Positions 1 to 6,944 of a stretch of 11,519 nucleotides of DNA are shown here, piece by piece. Position 1 is the first letter of the stretch. Every line of letters begins with the position of its first letter. Made by a program: the position numbers and the translations under genes. Below the pieces are notes generated by a model. The model saw nothing but the letters and a program-made list of their open reading frames with translations, was not told the DNA's origin and searched no databases. The stretch covers positions 1 to 11,519 of the forward strand of contig JBAZOW010000105.1 of the NCBI GenBank assembly GCA_041648495.1, read 5' to 3'. This DNA comes from Patulibacter sp041648495 (GTDB lineage Bacteria; Actinomycetota; Thermoleophilia; Solirubrobacterales; Solirubrobacteraceae).

Positions 1-1
1 C

Positions 2-289
2 GAGCAGGCCGCGCCGAAGCGTCGCCGCACCCGTGGCGGTGCGTCCGCCGCCGAGAAGCCGGCCGCCGCTGCGAAGCCCGCGGCCGAGAAGCCCGCCGCC
101 GAGCAGGCTGCCTCCGAGGCCCCCGCGGCCGACGAGAAGCCGAAGTCGTCCCGTAGCCGCTCGCGCCGCGCCGCCAAGGCTCCGGCCGCCGCGGTCTCCG
201 CCGTGGCCACGGTCGCCACGGTCGCTCCGGCCGAGATCGTCAAGCGGATCGCCGCTGCGGTCGAGTTGGTCCGCGGCGCCCGCCGCTAG
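2..289 (+). CDS. C-terminal part of an Ala/Lys/Pro-rich basic protein (5' end outside window)
   Basis: The frame is open from the window edge to a TAG at 287-289, giving 95 residues. Composition is dominated by Ala, Pro, Lys, Glu and Arg, with recurring short units such as EKPAA and AKPAA, then an SRSRSRR basic stretch. The last 20 or so residues (EIVKRIAAAVELVRGARR) look like an amphipathic helix. Lys/Ala/Pro tails like this occur on actinobacterial nucleoid proteins (HU or H1-like) and on some RNA- or membrane-associated proteins, but nothing here identifies the folded part, so no function is assigned. The competing frame at 33-302 is nearly all Arg/Pro/Ser and is a shadow. Third-position G/C bias supports this frame. 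The gene ends before a hairpin and faces the S51 gene convergently. Confidence 0.7.
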   Translation, partial: EQAAPKRRRTRGGASAAEKPAAAAKPAAEKPAAEQAASEAPAADEKPKSSRSRSRRAAKAPAAAVSAVATVATVAPAEIVKRIAAAVELVRGARR

Positions 290-307
290 CCTCAGCCCCT
301 GACCCGC

Positions 308-336
308 GAGTTCCGTACCGCAGCGGTACGGAACTC
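308..336. terminator. Perfect 13-bp hairpin between convergent genes, likely bidirectional terminator
   Basis: GAGTTCCGTACCG at 308-320 is followed by CAG and then its exact reverse complement at 324-336. It lies 18 nt after the stop of the left gene and 47 nt after the stop of the minus-strand S51 gene. There is no T tract on either side, which is common for GC-rich actinobacterial terminators. The position between two gene ends supports a role in both directions. Confidence 0.6.
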
Positions 337-350
337 GACCCGGTCGCGTC

Positions 351-379
351 CCGGTCGACGCGAAGGCCCTGTCGACCGG
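351..379. terminator. Second inverted repeat next to the S51 gene end
   Basis: CCGGTCGAC (351-359) and GTCGACCGG (371-379) form a perfect 9-bp stem with an 11-nt loop. It starts 5 nt beyond the minus-strand stop at 384-386, so it may end the hydratase/S51 transcript, with the hairpin at 308-336 as backup. No T tract is present. Confidence 0.4.
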
Positions 380-383
380 CGGC

Positions 384-1244
384 TCAGCGCAGCCGGCGCC
401 AGCCCCGCGACCCGCCCGCGCGGGTGCGGGCTCGGATCTGACGGACCAGCCGGCGCTCCTCGCGCGGTCCCAACCCGTCGCCCGGCTCGAACTCCCGCCG
501 CAGCGGCCCGTCGCCGCCGACCGCCTGGGGCACCGGCTCCAGCCGTCGCCCCTCGAGCACCGTCTCGACCAGCATCCCGTCGGCGTCGACGTCGACGTGG
601 GTCGCCACCGCGTCCTCGCGGCTGACCACGACCTCCTCGAGCCGGCCGTCGCGGAACAGCAGACCGCAGCCGTCGTCGGCGGTCCACCCGGCCGGCAGCC
701 GCCCGGACTGCACCGCCTGGCGGTAGACCACCCCGCGCTCCGGCTCCTGCCGGGCGTGCACGCTCAGCGACCCGCTGACCAGACCGAGCCCGTCGATCGG
801 CGCCGGAATCCCGACCGACGTCGAGACGCCGCCCTCCATCCAGCACATCGCCCCGGCGCTGAGGCCGGCGAGCACCGTTCCGCGGGCGTTGGCCTCGAGC
901 ATCAGGTCGGCGACGCCGTGCGCCCGCCAGAGCGCGAGCAGGTTGTGCAGCGATCCGCCGCCGACGTAGATGATGTCCTGGCTGAGGATCAGCGACTCCA
1001 GCGGCTCGTCGTCCGCCTCGATCCGGAACAGCGAGAGGATCTGCGGGCGGCACGGCCAGGCGCCGAAGACCCGGCCGAAGCGCGCGATGTCCTCGCGGGG
1101 GTCGCCGCCGGCCGTCGGCAGGAACAGCACCCGCGGTCGCTCGACCGGCGCCAGCGCCAGGATGAACGCGTCGAGCGCCGGCATCCCCAGCTCCATCGTG
1201 AACCCGCCTCCGCCCATGCAGAAGACGGGTCCGGGGCCGCTCAT
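384..1244 (-). CDS. Peptidase S51 (dipeptidase E-like) family protein, second paralogue
   Basis: This 286-residue protein has the S51/type 1 glutamine amidotransferase-like fold signature. It shows a Gly-rich N-terminus (MGGGGFTME), RVLFLPTAGGD near 38-48, SQDIIYVGGGSLHNLL near 88-103, and the nucleophile elbow GLSAGA with Ser129. His163 in the SVHARQEPER block is the probable catalytic base. Family members cleave Asp-Xaa dipeptides (PepE) or related substrates; the substrate here is unknown. The ATG at 1244-1242 overlaps the stop of the upstream paralogue as ATGA, and AGGGA at 1251-1255 sits 6 nt before it, so translation is probably coupled. The frame can be opened back to 1715, but that part runs antisense to conserved codons of the first paralogue in another frame and is not coding. 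An Arg-rich tail (about the last 25 residues) is absent from the first paralogue. Confidence 0.88.
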   Translation of the reverse strand: MSGPGPVFCMGGGGFTMELGMPALDAFILALAPVERPRVLFLPTAGGDPREDIARFGRVFGAWPCRPQILSLFRIEADDEPLESLILSQDIIYVGGGSLHNLLALWRAHGVADLMLEANARGTVLAGLSAGAMCWMEGGVSTSVGIPAPIDGLGLVSGSLSVHARQEPERGVVYRQAVQSGRLPAGWTADDGCGLLFRDGRLEEVVVSREDAVATHVDVDADGMLVETVLEGRRLEPVPQAVGGDGPLRREFEPGDGLGPREERRLVRQIRARTRAGGSRGWRRLR

Positions 1245-2044
1245 CGCGGATCCCTGACCGCAGCCGCGGGCCGGCCGTCGTGGACGACCACCTCGCCGGG
1301 CGGCGTCACGGGCGGGGCCGGCGGGGCGAGGTACCGCGCGTCCAGCCGCCGTTCGTAGACCTCGCCCGACTCGCCGCGCCGCACGCTGTAGGCGGTGGCG
1401 TTCGGCTTCGAGGTCACGACCTCCTCGAGCTCGGTGCCGCGGAAGACCAGCGCGGCGCCGTCGTCGACCCCGTAGCCCGCCGGGACCCCGCCGACCACGA
1501 GCTCGCGGAAGGCCACGCGCCGCTCCGGCTCGCCGTCGTAGTGGACGCAGTTGCTGAACGGCAGGAGGCCCAGGCCCTTGACCCGCTCCGACGGCCCGTG
1601 GAACGCCGTCACCGCGTCCGAGAACCAGCAGAGCGATCCGGCGGAGAGCCCGCAGAGCAGCACGCCGCCGCGCCAGGCCCGTTCCAGCGTGCGGTCGAGC
1701 CCGTGGGCGCGCCATGCCCCGAGCAGGCTCTTCAGCGACCCGCCGCCGACGTAGATGATGTCCTGGGACAGCAGGTGCTGCTCGATGTCGCCCTCGACCG
1801 CGCCGGCGGTGGTGTCGCGCCGGAACAGCGAGACGTGCGACGGCTCGGCCCGGGCCCCGCCGAACCGGCGGTAGAAGCGGACGACGTAGTGATCGGCGTC
1901 GCCGGACGCGGTCGGCAGGAAGCAGATCCGCGGGCGTTCCACGCCGCTCAGGTCGAGTACGTAGTCGTCCATCATCGGGTTCTTGGGCTCCATCGAGAAG
2001 CCACCTCCGCCGAGGGCGACGATACGTCCGGGTCGTTCAGCCAC
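1241..2044 (-). CDS. Peptidase S51 (dipeptidase E-like) family protein, first paralogue
   Basis: The 267-residue product begins MAERPGRIVALGGGGFSME, which matches the usual start of actinobacterial S51 proteins. It carries RICFLPTASGDAD (39-51), LLSQDIIYVGGGSLKSLL (91-108), the elbow GLSAGS with nucleophile Ser134, and His168 in NCVHYDGEPERR as the likely base. The acidic triad member cannot be fixed without a structure. The start is GTG at 2044-2042, with GGGGGA at 2055-2060 ten nt upstream. The hydratase gene ends 100 nt upstream on the same strand and the second paralogue overlaps its end by 4 nt, so the three are probably one transcript. Likely a cytoplasmic dipeptidase or an amidase-like relative; no signal peptide is visible. 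Confidence 0.9.
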   Translation of the reverse strand: MAERPGRIVALGGGGFSMEPKNPMMDDYVLDLSGVERPRICFLPTASGDADHYVVRFYRRFGGARAEPSHVSLFRRDTTAGAVEGDIEQHLLSQDIIYVGGGSLKSLLGAWRAHGLDRTLERAWRGGVLLCGLSAGSLCWFSDAVTAFHGPSERVKGLGLLPFSNCVHYDGEPERRVAFRELVVGGVPAGYGVDDGAALVFRGTELEEVVTSKPNATAYSVRRGESGEVYERRLDARYLAPPAPPVTPPGEVVVHDGRPAAAVRDPR

Positions 2045-2054
2045 GCAGCAAGCA

Positions 2055-2060
2055 TCCCCC
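2055..2060 (-). promoter_or_regulatory. Ribosome binding site of first S51 gene
   Basis: GGGGGA on the minus strand lies 10 nt before the GTG at 2044-2042. It supports this GTG over the out-of-frame ATG at 2056-2054, which directly abuts the purine run. Confidence 0.5.
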
Positions 2061-2144
2061 GCGCAGCGTGCCCTTCGACCGTCCCGATGTACGAGCCGGA
2101 GCCGCCCCGGTTCGCCCCCGCGGCGGGTGGTCCGGGACCGGTCC

Positions 2145-2915
2145 TCAGCGACCCCGCCAGACGGCGGACCGCTTCTCCTTGAACGCGGTGGCCCCCTCGC
2201 GGGCGTCCTCTGACATCAGCACCGGTCCGGCGATCTCCCCCTGACGGGCCCAGAACGCCCCCTCGTCCCAATCCCCCTGCTCCTGGAGGATCCGCTTCGA
2301 CGCGGCGACCGCGAGCGGCCCGTTGGCCGCGATCCGGTCCGCCAGCTCGAGCGCGGCCGCGAGCGCGCAACCCGGCTCGACGACGGTGTTGACCAGCCCC
2401 AGCGCGTGGGCCCGCTCGGCCGACAACGGGTCCCCGGTCAGCGCCATCTCCATCGCCACGCCGATCGGCAGCCGCTCGGGCAGCCGCCGCAGCGCGCCGC
2501 CCGCCGCCACCAACCCGCGCTTGACCTCGGGGATCCCGAGCTTCGCGTCGCGGGCGACCACCAGCAGGTCGGCCGCCAGCGCGACCTCCAGCCCGCCGGC
2601 GACGGCGAAGCCCTCGACCGCCGCGATCACCGGCTTGCTCGGCCGCTTGATCGTCATCCCCGCGAACCCGCGCTCGGCGTCGAAGGTCATCTCGCCCCGG
2701 GCGAACGCGCCCAGGTCCATGCCCGCGCTGAAGCCCTTCCCGGCGCCGGTCAGCACCGCGACCACCAGCGCCGGATCGCCTTCGAGCATGCGGATCGCGG
2801 CGGCGATCCCGTCCGACACCGGGCCGTTGATCGCGTTGCGCTGGTCAGGCCGGTTGATCGTGATCACCAGCGTGGATCCCCGACGCTCGACGAGGACCGG
2901 ACGTTCGTCTCCCAT
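2145..2915 (-). CDS. Crotonase/enoyl-CoA hydratase family protein
   Basis: This 256-residue protein has the normal length for a single-domain crotonase. The oxyanion-hole segments are FSAGMDL (Ala64 backbone) and EGFAVAGGLE. Both acid/base glutamates of true hydratases are present: Glu110 in AGGLEVALAAD and Glu130 in GIPEVKRG, exactly 20 residues apart as Glu144 and Glu164 are in rat mitochondrial hydratase. It should therefore hydrate trans-2-enoyl-CoA in fatty-acid or amino-acid breakdown; the chain-length preference cannot be read. The C-terminal EGATAFKEKRSAVWRGR is typical of the CoA-binding end helix. The ATG at 2915-2913 follows a TAGGCT box by 7 nt, which suggests a leaderless mRNA. 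It heads the apparent operon with the two S51 genes, although a role shared with peptidases is not obvious. Confidence 0.93.
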   Translation of the reverse strand: MGDERPVLVERRGSTLVITINRPDQRNAINGPVSDGIAAAIRMLEGDPALVVAVLTGAGKGFSAGMDLGAFARGEMTFDAERGFAGMTIKRPSKPVIAAVEGFAVAGGLEVALAADLLVVARDAKLGIPEVKRGLVAAGGALRRLPERLPIGVAMEMALTGDPLSAERAHALGLVNTVVEPGCALAAALELADRIAANGPLAVAASKRILQEQGDWDEGAFWARQGEIAGPVLMSEDAREGATAFKEKRSAVWRGR

Positions 2916-2922
2916 GGGCGCC

Positions 2923-2928
2923 AGCCTA
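2923..2928 (-). promoter_or_regulatory. Predicted -10 box (TAGGCT), leaderless hydratase transcript
   Basis: TAGGCT on the minus strand matches the actinobacterial TANNNT -10 motif. Seven nt separate it from the ATG at 2915-2913, so transcription should begin at or next to the start codon. No Shine-Dalgarno sequence lies at normal distance. No good -35 is visible. Confidence 0.6.
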
Positions 2929-2979
2929 CCTGCAGTAGCAACCTCCGACGCAAGGCTAGGACGGGCGGACGCCGTCAGC

Positions 2980-2985
2980 TAGATT
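2980..2985 (+). promoter_or_regulatory. Predicted -10 box (TAGATT), leaderless MBL transcript
   Basis: TAGATT fits TANNNT and is followed by 7 nt and then the ATG at 2993-2995. This implies a leaderless mRNA and favours that ATG over the TTG at 2984, which lies inside the box. TAGGAC at 2957-2962 is a weak -35 candidate with a 17-nt spacer. Confidence 0.6.
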
Positions 2986-2992
2986 GCTTCGC

Positions 2993-3667
2993 ATGCGTGA
3001 GCTCGCCGACGGCGTCTTCTACCTGCCCCTGATGCCTCGGGCCGGTGTCAACGCCTACCTCGTCGGCGACGTCCTGGTCGACGCCGGGTTCAGCTGGCAG
3101 GCCAAGCGCGTGCTCGCGGGGGTCCGCGGCAGGATCGTCCGCTCGCACGTGATCACCCACGCCCACGTGGACCACGCCGGGGGCACCCGCAAGGTCGTCG
3201 ACGCGCTCCGCATCCCGGTGCTGGCCGGCGAGCGCGACGTGCCGGTGATGCACCGTGGCGAGCCGCAGATGGCGTTCCGCGGCGTGCTCGAGAAGCCCGG
3301 CAACGCCTACGGCAGCTTCCCGCCCGTGCCCGAGGCGACCGCCCTGCACGAGGGCGACGAGGTCGGCGACGGCTTCACGGTGCTCGACACGCCCGGCCAC
3401 AGCCCCGGGCACATCAGCCTCTGGCGCGAGCGCGACGGCGTGCTGATCTGCGGCGACGTGGTCAACAACATGAACCTGCTGACCACCGTTCCGGGGCTCC
3501 ACCAGCCGCCGACGGTGTTCACGCCCGACCCGGTCGAGAACCGCCGCTCGATCCGGCGAATCGCCGAGCTCGAGCCGCGACTGGTGCTGGTCGGCCACGG
3601 ACCGCCGCTGAAGAAGGACGCGGCGAACGCGCTGAAGCGCTTCGCGGCGGGGCTTCCGACCGACTAG
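2993..3667 (+). CDS. Metallo-beta-lactamase fold hydrolase
   Basis: The 224-residue protein has the complete binuclear metal-ligand set of the MBL superfamily: His56, His58, Asp60 and His61 in THAHVDHAGG, His136 in TPGHSPGHIS, Asp155 in CGDVV, and His202 in VGHGPP. The order and spacing resemble glyoxalase II-like and general MBL hydrolases of about 220 residues. Substrates of such proteins range from thioesters to lactones, and none can be chosen here. The start is ATG at 2993, because the upstream TTG lies in the predicted -10 box. The gene is divergent from the hydratase across 77 nt and ends 8 nt from the convergent nucS gene, leaving no room for a terminator between them. No signal peptide is visible, so it is probably cytoplasmic. 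Confidence 0.92.
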   Translation: MRELADGVFYLPLMPRAGVNAYLVGDVLVDAGFSWQAKRVLAGVRGRIVRSHVITHAHVDHAGGTRKVVDALRIPVLAGERDVPVMHRGEPQMAFRGVLEKPGNAYGSFPPVPEATALHEGDEVGDGFTVLDTPGHSPGHISLWRERDGVLICGDVVNNMNLLTTVPGLHQPPTVFTPDPVENRRSIRRIAELEPRLVLVGHGPPLKKDAANALKRFAAGLPTD

Positions 3668-3675
3668 GCCGGGGC

Positions 3676-4428
3676 CTAGAGGTCGAACAGCTTGAGCGCG
3701 GGTTCCTTCTCGCCGCGCAGGACCTCGAGGTCGATCTCGACCCAGCCCAGCCCCCGCGACTCCGCGAGCGTCCGCGCCTGCGGCTTGATCGTCTGCGCGG
3801 CCAGCACCCCGCGGACCTCGCTCATGCCGGGCTCGCCCCGCATCCGCTCCAGGTAGCGCGTCAGCTGCTCGACCGCGTCGATCGTGCCGACGCGCTTGAT
3901 CTCGACCGCGACCCAGCCGTCCGCGTCGTCGCGGCACATCAGGTCGACCGGGCCGATGTCGGTCGGCCACTCGCGGCGGACCAGCCGGAAGCCCTCGCCG
4001 CAGTGGTGCGGCGCGTCGGCCAGCAGCTCCTGGATCTCGCGCTCGACGCCGGACTTCTCGAGTGCCGCGGCCTCGCCCATGTCGTGGACGACGTCGCTGA
4101 CCACGTCGACGATCCGGATGTCGAGCCGGTCCTCGGTCGAGCCCATCCGCTTGCGGACCACGATCCGCGTGAGCGGCACGTAGGGCACGTCGGGATCCGG
4201 GTCGACCGGGGTCGCCGCCGAGGGCTCGTCCGGAACGGGAACGCCGCCGCGCTCGAACTCGAGGACCGTTTCCGGCGTCATCCAATTCTGCGGCTTGAAT
4301 CCACCGGTGTCGGCGTGGACCATCACCGACCCGTCGGACTTGATCATCACCAGCCGCAGCGCCTCGGGCAGCAAGGCGTCGAGTCGACCGGAGTAGCGGA
4401 CCTCGCAACGGGCAACGATCAGGCGCAT
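3676..4428 (-). CDS. nucS: Endonuclease NucS (EndoMS), mismatch-specific
   Basis: NucS cuts both strands at mispaired bases and replaces MutS/MutL repair in many Actinobacteria and archaea. The N-terminal DNA-binding domain starts MRLIVARCEVRYSGR and contains FKPQNWM near 44-50. The C-terminal RecB-like nuclease domain holds GEGFRLVRREW, then Asp162 (GPVDLMCRD), Glu176 and Lys178 (VAVEIKR), and Gln188 (VEQLTRYLE), so the active site is intact. The C-terminus ALKLFDL resembles the clamp-binding tail (..RLF) of mycobacterial NucS. At 250 residues it is longer than the mycobacterial protein (about 223); much of the excess is a Pro/Asp-rich stretch near 61-85. The frame opens to 4482, but homology and a TAGCCT box at 4439-4444 support the ATG at 4428-4426. 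Confidence 0.95.
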   Translation of the reverse strand: MRLIVARCEVRYSGRLDALLPEALRLVMIKSDGSVMVHADTGGFKPQNWMTPETVLEFERGGVPVPDEPSAATPVDPDPDVPYVPLTRIVVRKRMGSTEDRLDIRIVDVVSDVVHDMGEAAALEKSGVEREIQELLADAPHHCGEGFRLVRREWPTDIGPVDLMCRDDADGWVAVEIKRVGTIDAVEQLTRYLERMRGEPGMSEVRGVLAAQTIKPQARTLAESRGLGWVEIDLEVLRGEKEPALKLFDL

Positions 4429-4438
4429 CGACCCGGGA

Positions 4439-4444
4439 AGGCTA
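4439..4444 (-). promoter_or_regulatory. Possible -10 box (TAGCCT) of nucS
   Basis: TAGCCT on the minus strand lies 10 nt before the nucS ATG. Initiation about 8 nt downstream would give a leader of only about 3 nt. No Shine-Dalgarno sequence is present. Confidence 0.4.
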
Positions 4445-4497
4445 CGGGGCGCGGCGGACGGGCGGCTGAACCCGAGCGGCAAACCTTACATATTCGC

Positions 4498-4503
4498 TAA
4501 TCT
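4498..4503 (+). promoter_or_regulatory. Possible -10 box (TAATCT) in AT-rich fic promoter
   Basis: The 30 nt before the fic ATG are strikingly AT-rich compared with the rest of the window. TAATCT lies 11 nt before the ATG, so a very short leader is predicted. It overlaps an imperfect dyad TCTCTTAATAGA at 4501-4512 (10 of 12 positions symmetric, centred on TTAA) that could be an operator. No Shine-Dalgarno sequence is seen. Confidence 0.4.
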
Positions 4504-4514
4504 CTTAATAGATA

Positions 4515-5684
4515 ATGTTTCCCTTCGAGATTGAGCCACTACGCGAGACCTGCTCCGAGCTGGACCTGCTGGCCCGCCAGATCGACGCGCGGATCATGCC
4601 GCGGCGCTGGTCGGGCCACCTGCGGCGGTCGCTCGAGGCCGCTTCGGTGGCGGCGTCGACGCGGCTCGAAGGGGTTGCGGTGACCGTGTCAGACGTCCAA
4701 CGGATCCTCGCGGGCGATAAGCCGCCGGCGGTCAGTGCGGTCGATGCCGCGCTCGTCCAGGGCTACGCGGACGCGATGACCTACGTCCAGCGGCGCGCCG
4801 ACGATGGGACGCTGGCCTGGAGCGCCGAGCTCCTGATCGGCCTCCAGGACCGGATCGTCGCCGGCCGTGCCGACCACGGTGCCGGCCGCTTCCGTCCACG
4901 CGCGGTCTGGATCACGGGTCCGGACGGGCGGCAGGTCTTCTCTCCCCCGGATCATGAACGCGTACCCGAACTCGTCGCCGAGATCTGCGCGCAAGCCGAG
5001 GCCGCCCCGTGGCACGCGGCCGTGAAGTCCGCGTGGTTGCACGTCGCCCTGGCCGCCGTCCACCCGTTCGAGGACGGCAACGGCCGCACCGCCCGGGTCG
5101 CCGCCTCGCTGGCGATGTACCGCGGCGGCTTCCGGGATCCGGCCTTCACCAGCCTCGAGGAGTGGTGGGGCCGCCACCCCGCCGACTACTACGCGAGCTT
5201 CGACTGCCTCGGCGAGGCGTTCGACCCCTCGGCCGATGTGACCTCCTTCGTCGAGACCCACGTGCTCGCCCAGCTCAAGCAATCCACCGGCTTCGCAGTA
5301 GCGCAGAAGACGAACGGCATGCTGATGATCACCCTCGAGAATCTGCTGGACGACCGCGGACTTCCCTCGCGACTCGCCAATGCCCTCTACGACGGCATGT
5401 TTGGCCTGGATGTCACCACGGCGACCTATGCCGACCTGAGCGACGTCAGCGCCGCCACCGCGCGCAACGACCTCGCTGCGGCTGTGGCCGCGGGTCTGCT
5501 CCGGGCCGAGGGGCGAACCCGCGGGCGCACCTACGCAACCGACGATCGGCTGCTCGACGCGCTGGCCGACGCCCTCGACGTCGATCCACACCTCGACGCG
5601 ATCCGCGCCGAGCTCGCGATCCGCGCTGCCGCCGACGTGACCGCCGACCGCGAACGCGCTCTTCGCGACGTCTCGTCCGACTAA
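4515..5684 (+). CDS. Fic family protein (class II, N-terminal inhibitory motif) with C-terminal winged helix
   Basis: Fic enzymes transfer AMP, or another nucleotide or phosphate group, onto target hydroxyls. The core motif HPFEDGNGRTAR runs from 183 to 194, with catalytic His183, Asp187, Asn189, Arg191 and Arg194 all intact. Before it, Ser48-x-x-x-Glu52-Gly53 fits the [S/T]xxxE[G/N] inhibitory helix of class II Fic proteins, whose Glu blocks productive ATP binding. A flap-like stretch (VWITGPDGRQVFSPP, 131-145) precedes the core. Residues about 283-342 look like a winged helix-turn-helix, common in bacterial class II Fic proteins. At 389 residues the length is normal. The ATG at 4515 follows an AT-rich promoter. 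The TAA overlaps by 4 nt the stop region of the convergent J-domain/TPR gene. No separate antitoxin gene is visible, in line with built-in inhibition. The target is unknown. Confidence 0.93.
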   Translation: MFPFEIEPLRETCSELDLLARQIDARIMPRRWSGHLRRSLEAASVAASTRLEGVAVTVSDVQRILAGDKPPAVSAVDAALVQGYADAMTYVQRRADDGTLAWSAELLIGLQDRIVAGRADHGAGRFRPRAVWITGPDGRQVFSPPDHERVPELVAEICAQAEAAPWHAAVKSAWLHVALAAVHPFEDGNGRTARVAASLAMYRGGFRDPAFTSLEEWWGRHPADYYASFDCLGEAFDPSADVTSFVETHVLAQLKQSTGFAVAQKTNGMLMITLENLLDDRGLPSRLANALYDGMFGLDVTTATYADLSDVSAATARNDLAAAVAAGLLRAEGRTRGRTYATDDRLLDALADALDVDPHLDAIRAELAIRAAADVTADRERALRDVSSD

Positions 5685-6931
5685 CCCGCCGTCTGCAGCT
5701 CGCGCGGGATCCGCTCGCGCAGGTGGTCGCGCAGCTCGCGGACCTCGCGGTTGCGCGGGTCCAGCTCGAGCGCGCGGTCGGACGCCTCGAGCGCATCGGT
5801 CGTGCGGTCGGTGCGGGCCAGGGCGTGGGCGTAGCGGGCCCACGCCCGCGCGGCCAGCGGTCCGTCCTCGGCCAGCTCGGTCGCCCGCAGGCAGGCGTCG
5901 ACCTGCCGCCCCAGATCGCCGGCCAGGTGGGCGGCCAGCGCCAGGTCCAGGTACCCGTCGGCGGTCGGCTCCAGCCGCATCGCGCGCTCGAGCGCGTCGA
6001 GCGCGCCGGCCCGGTCGTGCAGCCGCAGCCGCAGCCGGCCGATCCGTGCCCAGGCCGCGCCGTCGTGCGGCTCCAGCTCGACCACCCGCGCGGCGGCCTC
6101 CTCGGCCTGGATCGTCGACCCCTGCGCCTCGTAGATCCGCGCAGCGAAGCGGTGCGGCGCGGGCCGAGTGCCCTCGGCGCGCAGCCAGTCGCGGACCGCG
6201 CGGGCCGCCGCGGGCAGGTCCTCGGCCTGCAGCAGCGCGACGGTCAGCATCCGCAGCACCGCCGGGTTCTCCGGGTCGGCGTCGCGGGCGTAGAGCAACC
6301 GCTTGGCCGCCACCCGGAACTCGCCCTCGGCCAGCGCGTGCTGCGCGGCCGTCATGAACCGCTGGACCCGCTCGGCACTCGGGTCGGGCTTCGCGAAGTC
6401 GACGAACTGGAGCGTCCCGGCGGGCACGGTCCGCACGCCCAGGTGGAACGCGACGCGGGCGAACTGCAGCATGTCCTCGCCCTCGCCCGTGAAGTACACG
6501 CCGGTCACGTTGCCGACGCCCCACTCCGGGTACGACACGCAGCGCGCGTAACGGTGGACGACCGAGTGATCGGGGGTGCGGCTGCCGAACGGGTCGTGCT
6601 CGGCTCGCTCGCGCTGATACTGCTCGGCCTCGTAGGCGCGACGACCGGCTTCCTCCCGCGCGGCACGGGCCGCGGCGGCGTTGGCGCGCACCGCATTCTC
6701 GGTGACCTTGCCGCCGCGCGAGTCCTCGGCCAGCCGCTCCAGGCGGTCGGCGGCCTCGTTGATCCCCTTCAGGTGGCGCTCGTGCTCGAACTGCCGTCCG
6801 GACGGGGCCAGGTCGGGGTGCCAGCGCTTGGCCAGCTTCCGGCGTGCCAGCTGGACGTCCCGCTTGTCGAACGGCGGCTTCAGCTCCAGCAGCCCGAGCC
6901 CATGCTCGATATCGAAGACGGTTCCGGCCAT
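5681..6931 (-). CDS. J-domain protein with TPR repeats
   Basis: The 416-residue protein starts with a short J domain (about 12-65) carrying the His38-Pro39-Asp40 motif that stimulates the ATPase of Hsp70 (DnaK). An Ala/Arg/Glu-rich helical stretch (76-112) follows. A compact block (125-180, with YPEWGVGNVTGVYFTGEGEDMLQ) comes next and matches no domain I know. Several TPR-like helix pairs fill about 191-400, for example LDALERAMRLEP and LEASDRALELDP. It is probably a cytoplasmic adaptor bringing DnaK to TPR-bound clients, an inference from domain order. The frame opens to 7024, but the ATG at 6931-6929 is preceded by TACCCT with 7 nt between, and the J domain begins just after it. Its TAG overlaps the convergent fic stop. 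Confidence 0.82.
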   Translation of the reverse strand: MAGTVFDIEHGLGLLELKPPFDKRDVQLARRKLAKRWHPDLAPSGRQFEHERHLKGINEAADRLERLAEDSRGGKVTENAVRANAAAARAAREEAGRRAYEAEQYQRERAEHDPFGSRTPDHSVVHRYARCVSYPEWGVGNVTGVYFTGEGEDMLQFARVAFHLGVRTVPAGTLQFVDFAKPDPSAERVQRFMTAAQHALAEGEFRVAAKRLLYARDADPENPAVLRMLTVALLQAEDLPAAARAVRDWLRAEGTRPAPHRFAARIYEAQGSTIQAEEAAARVVELEPHDGAAWARIGRLRLRLHDRAGALDALERAMRLEPTADGYLDLALAAHLAGDLGRQVDACLRATELAEDGPLAARAWARYAHALARTDRTTDALEASDRALELDPRNREVRELRDHLRERIPRELQTAG

Positions 6932-6938
6932 CCCATCC

Positions 6939-6944
6939 AGGGTA
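6939..6944 (-). promoter_or_regulatory. Predicted -10 box (TACCCT), leaderless J/TPR transcript
   Basis: TACCCT on the minus strand is followed by 7 nt and the ATG at 6931-6929, the spacing expected of a leaderless start. This decides the start over upstream in-frame codons. No -35 is recognisable. Confidence 0.55.

Noticed and set aside
2055..2370. Open frame 1972-2370 (-) with ATG at 2056-2054 as a gene between hydratase and S51
   Set aside because: It covers the hydratase 3' end in another frame and the intergenic region, and it shows no protein-like sequence.
4429..4482. 18-residue N-terminal extension of nucS
   Set aside because: Known NucS proteins begin at the equivalent of MRLIVARC, and the extension runs back over the predicted -10 box at 4439-4444.
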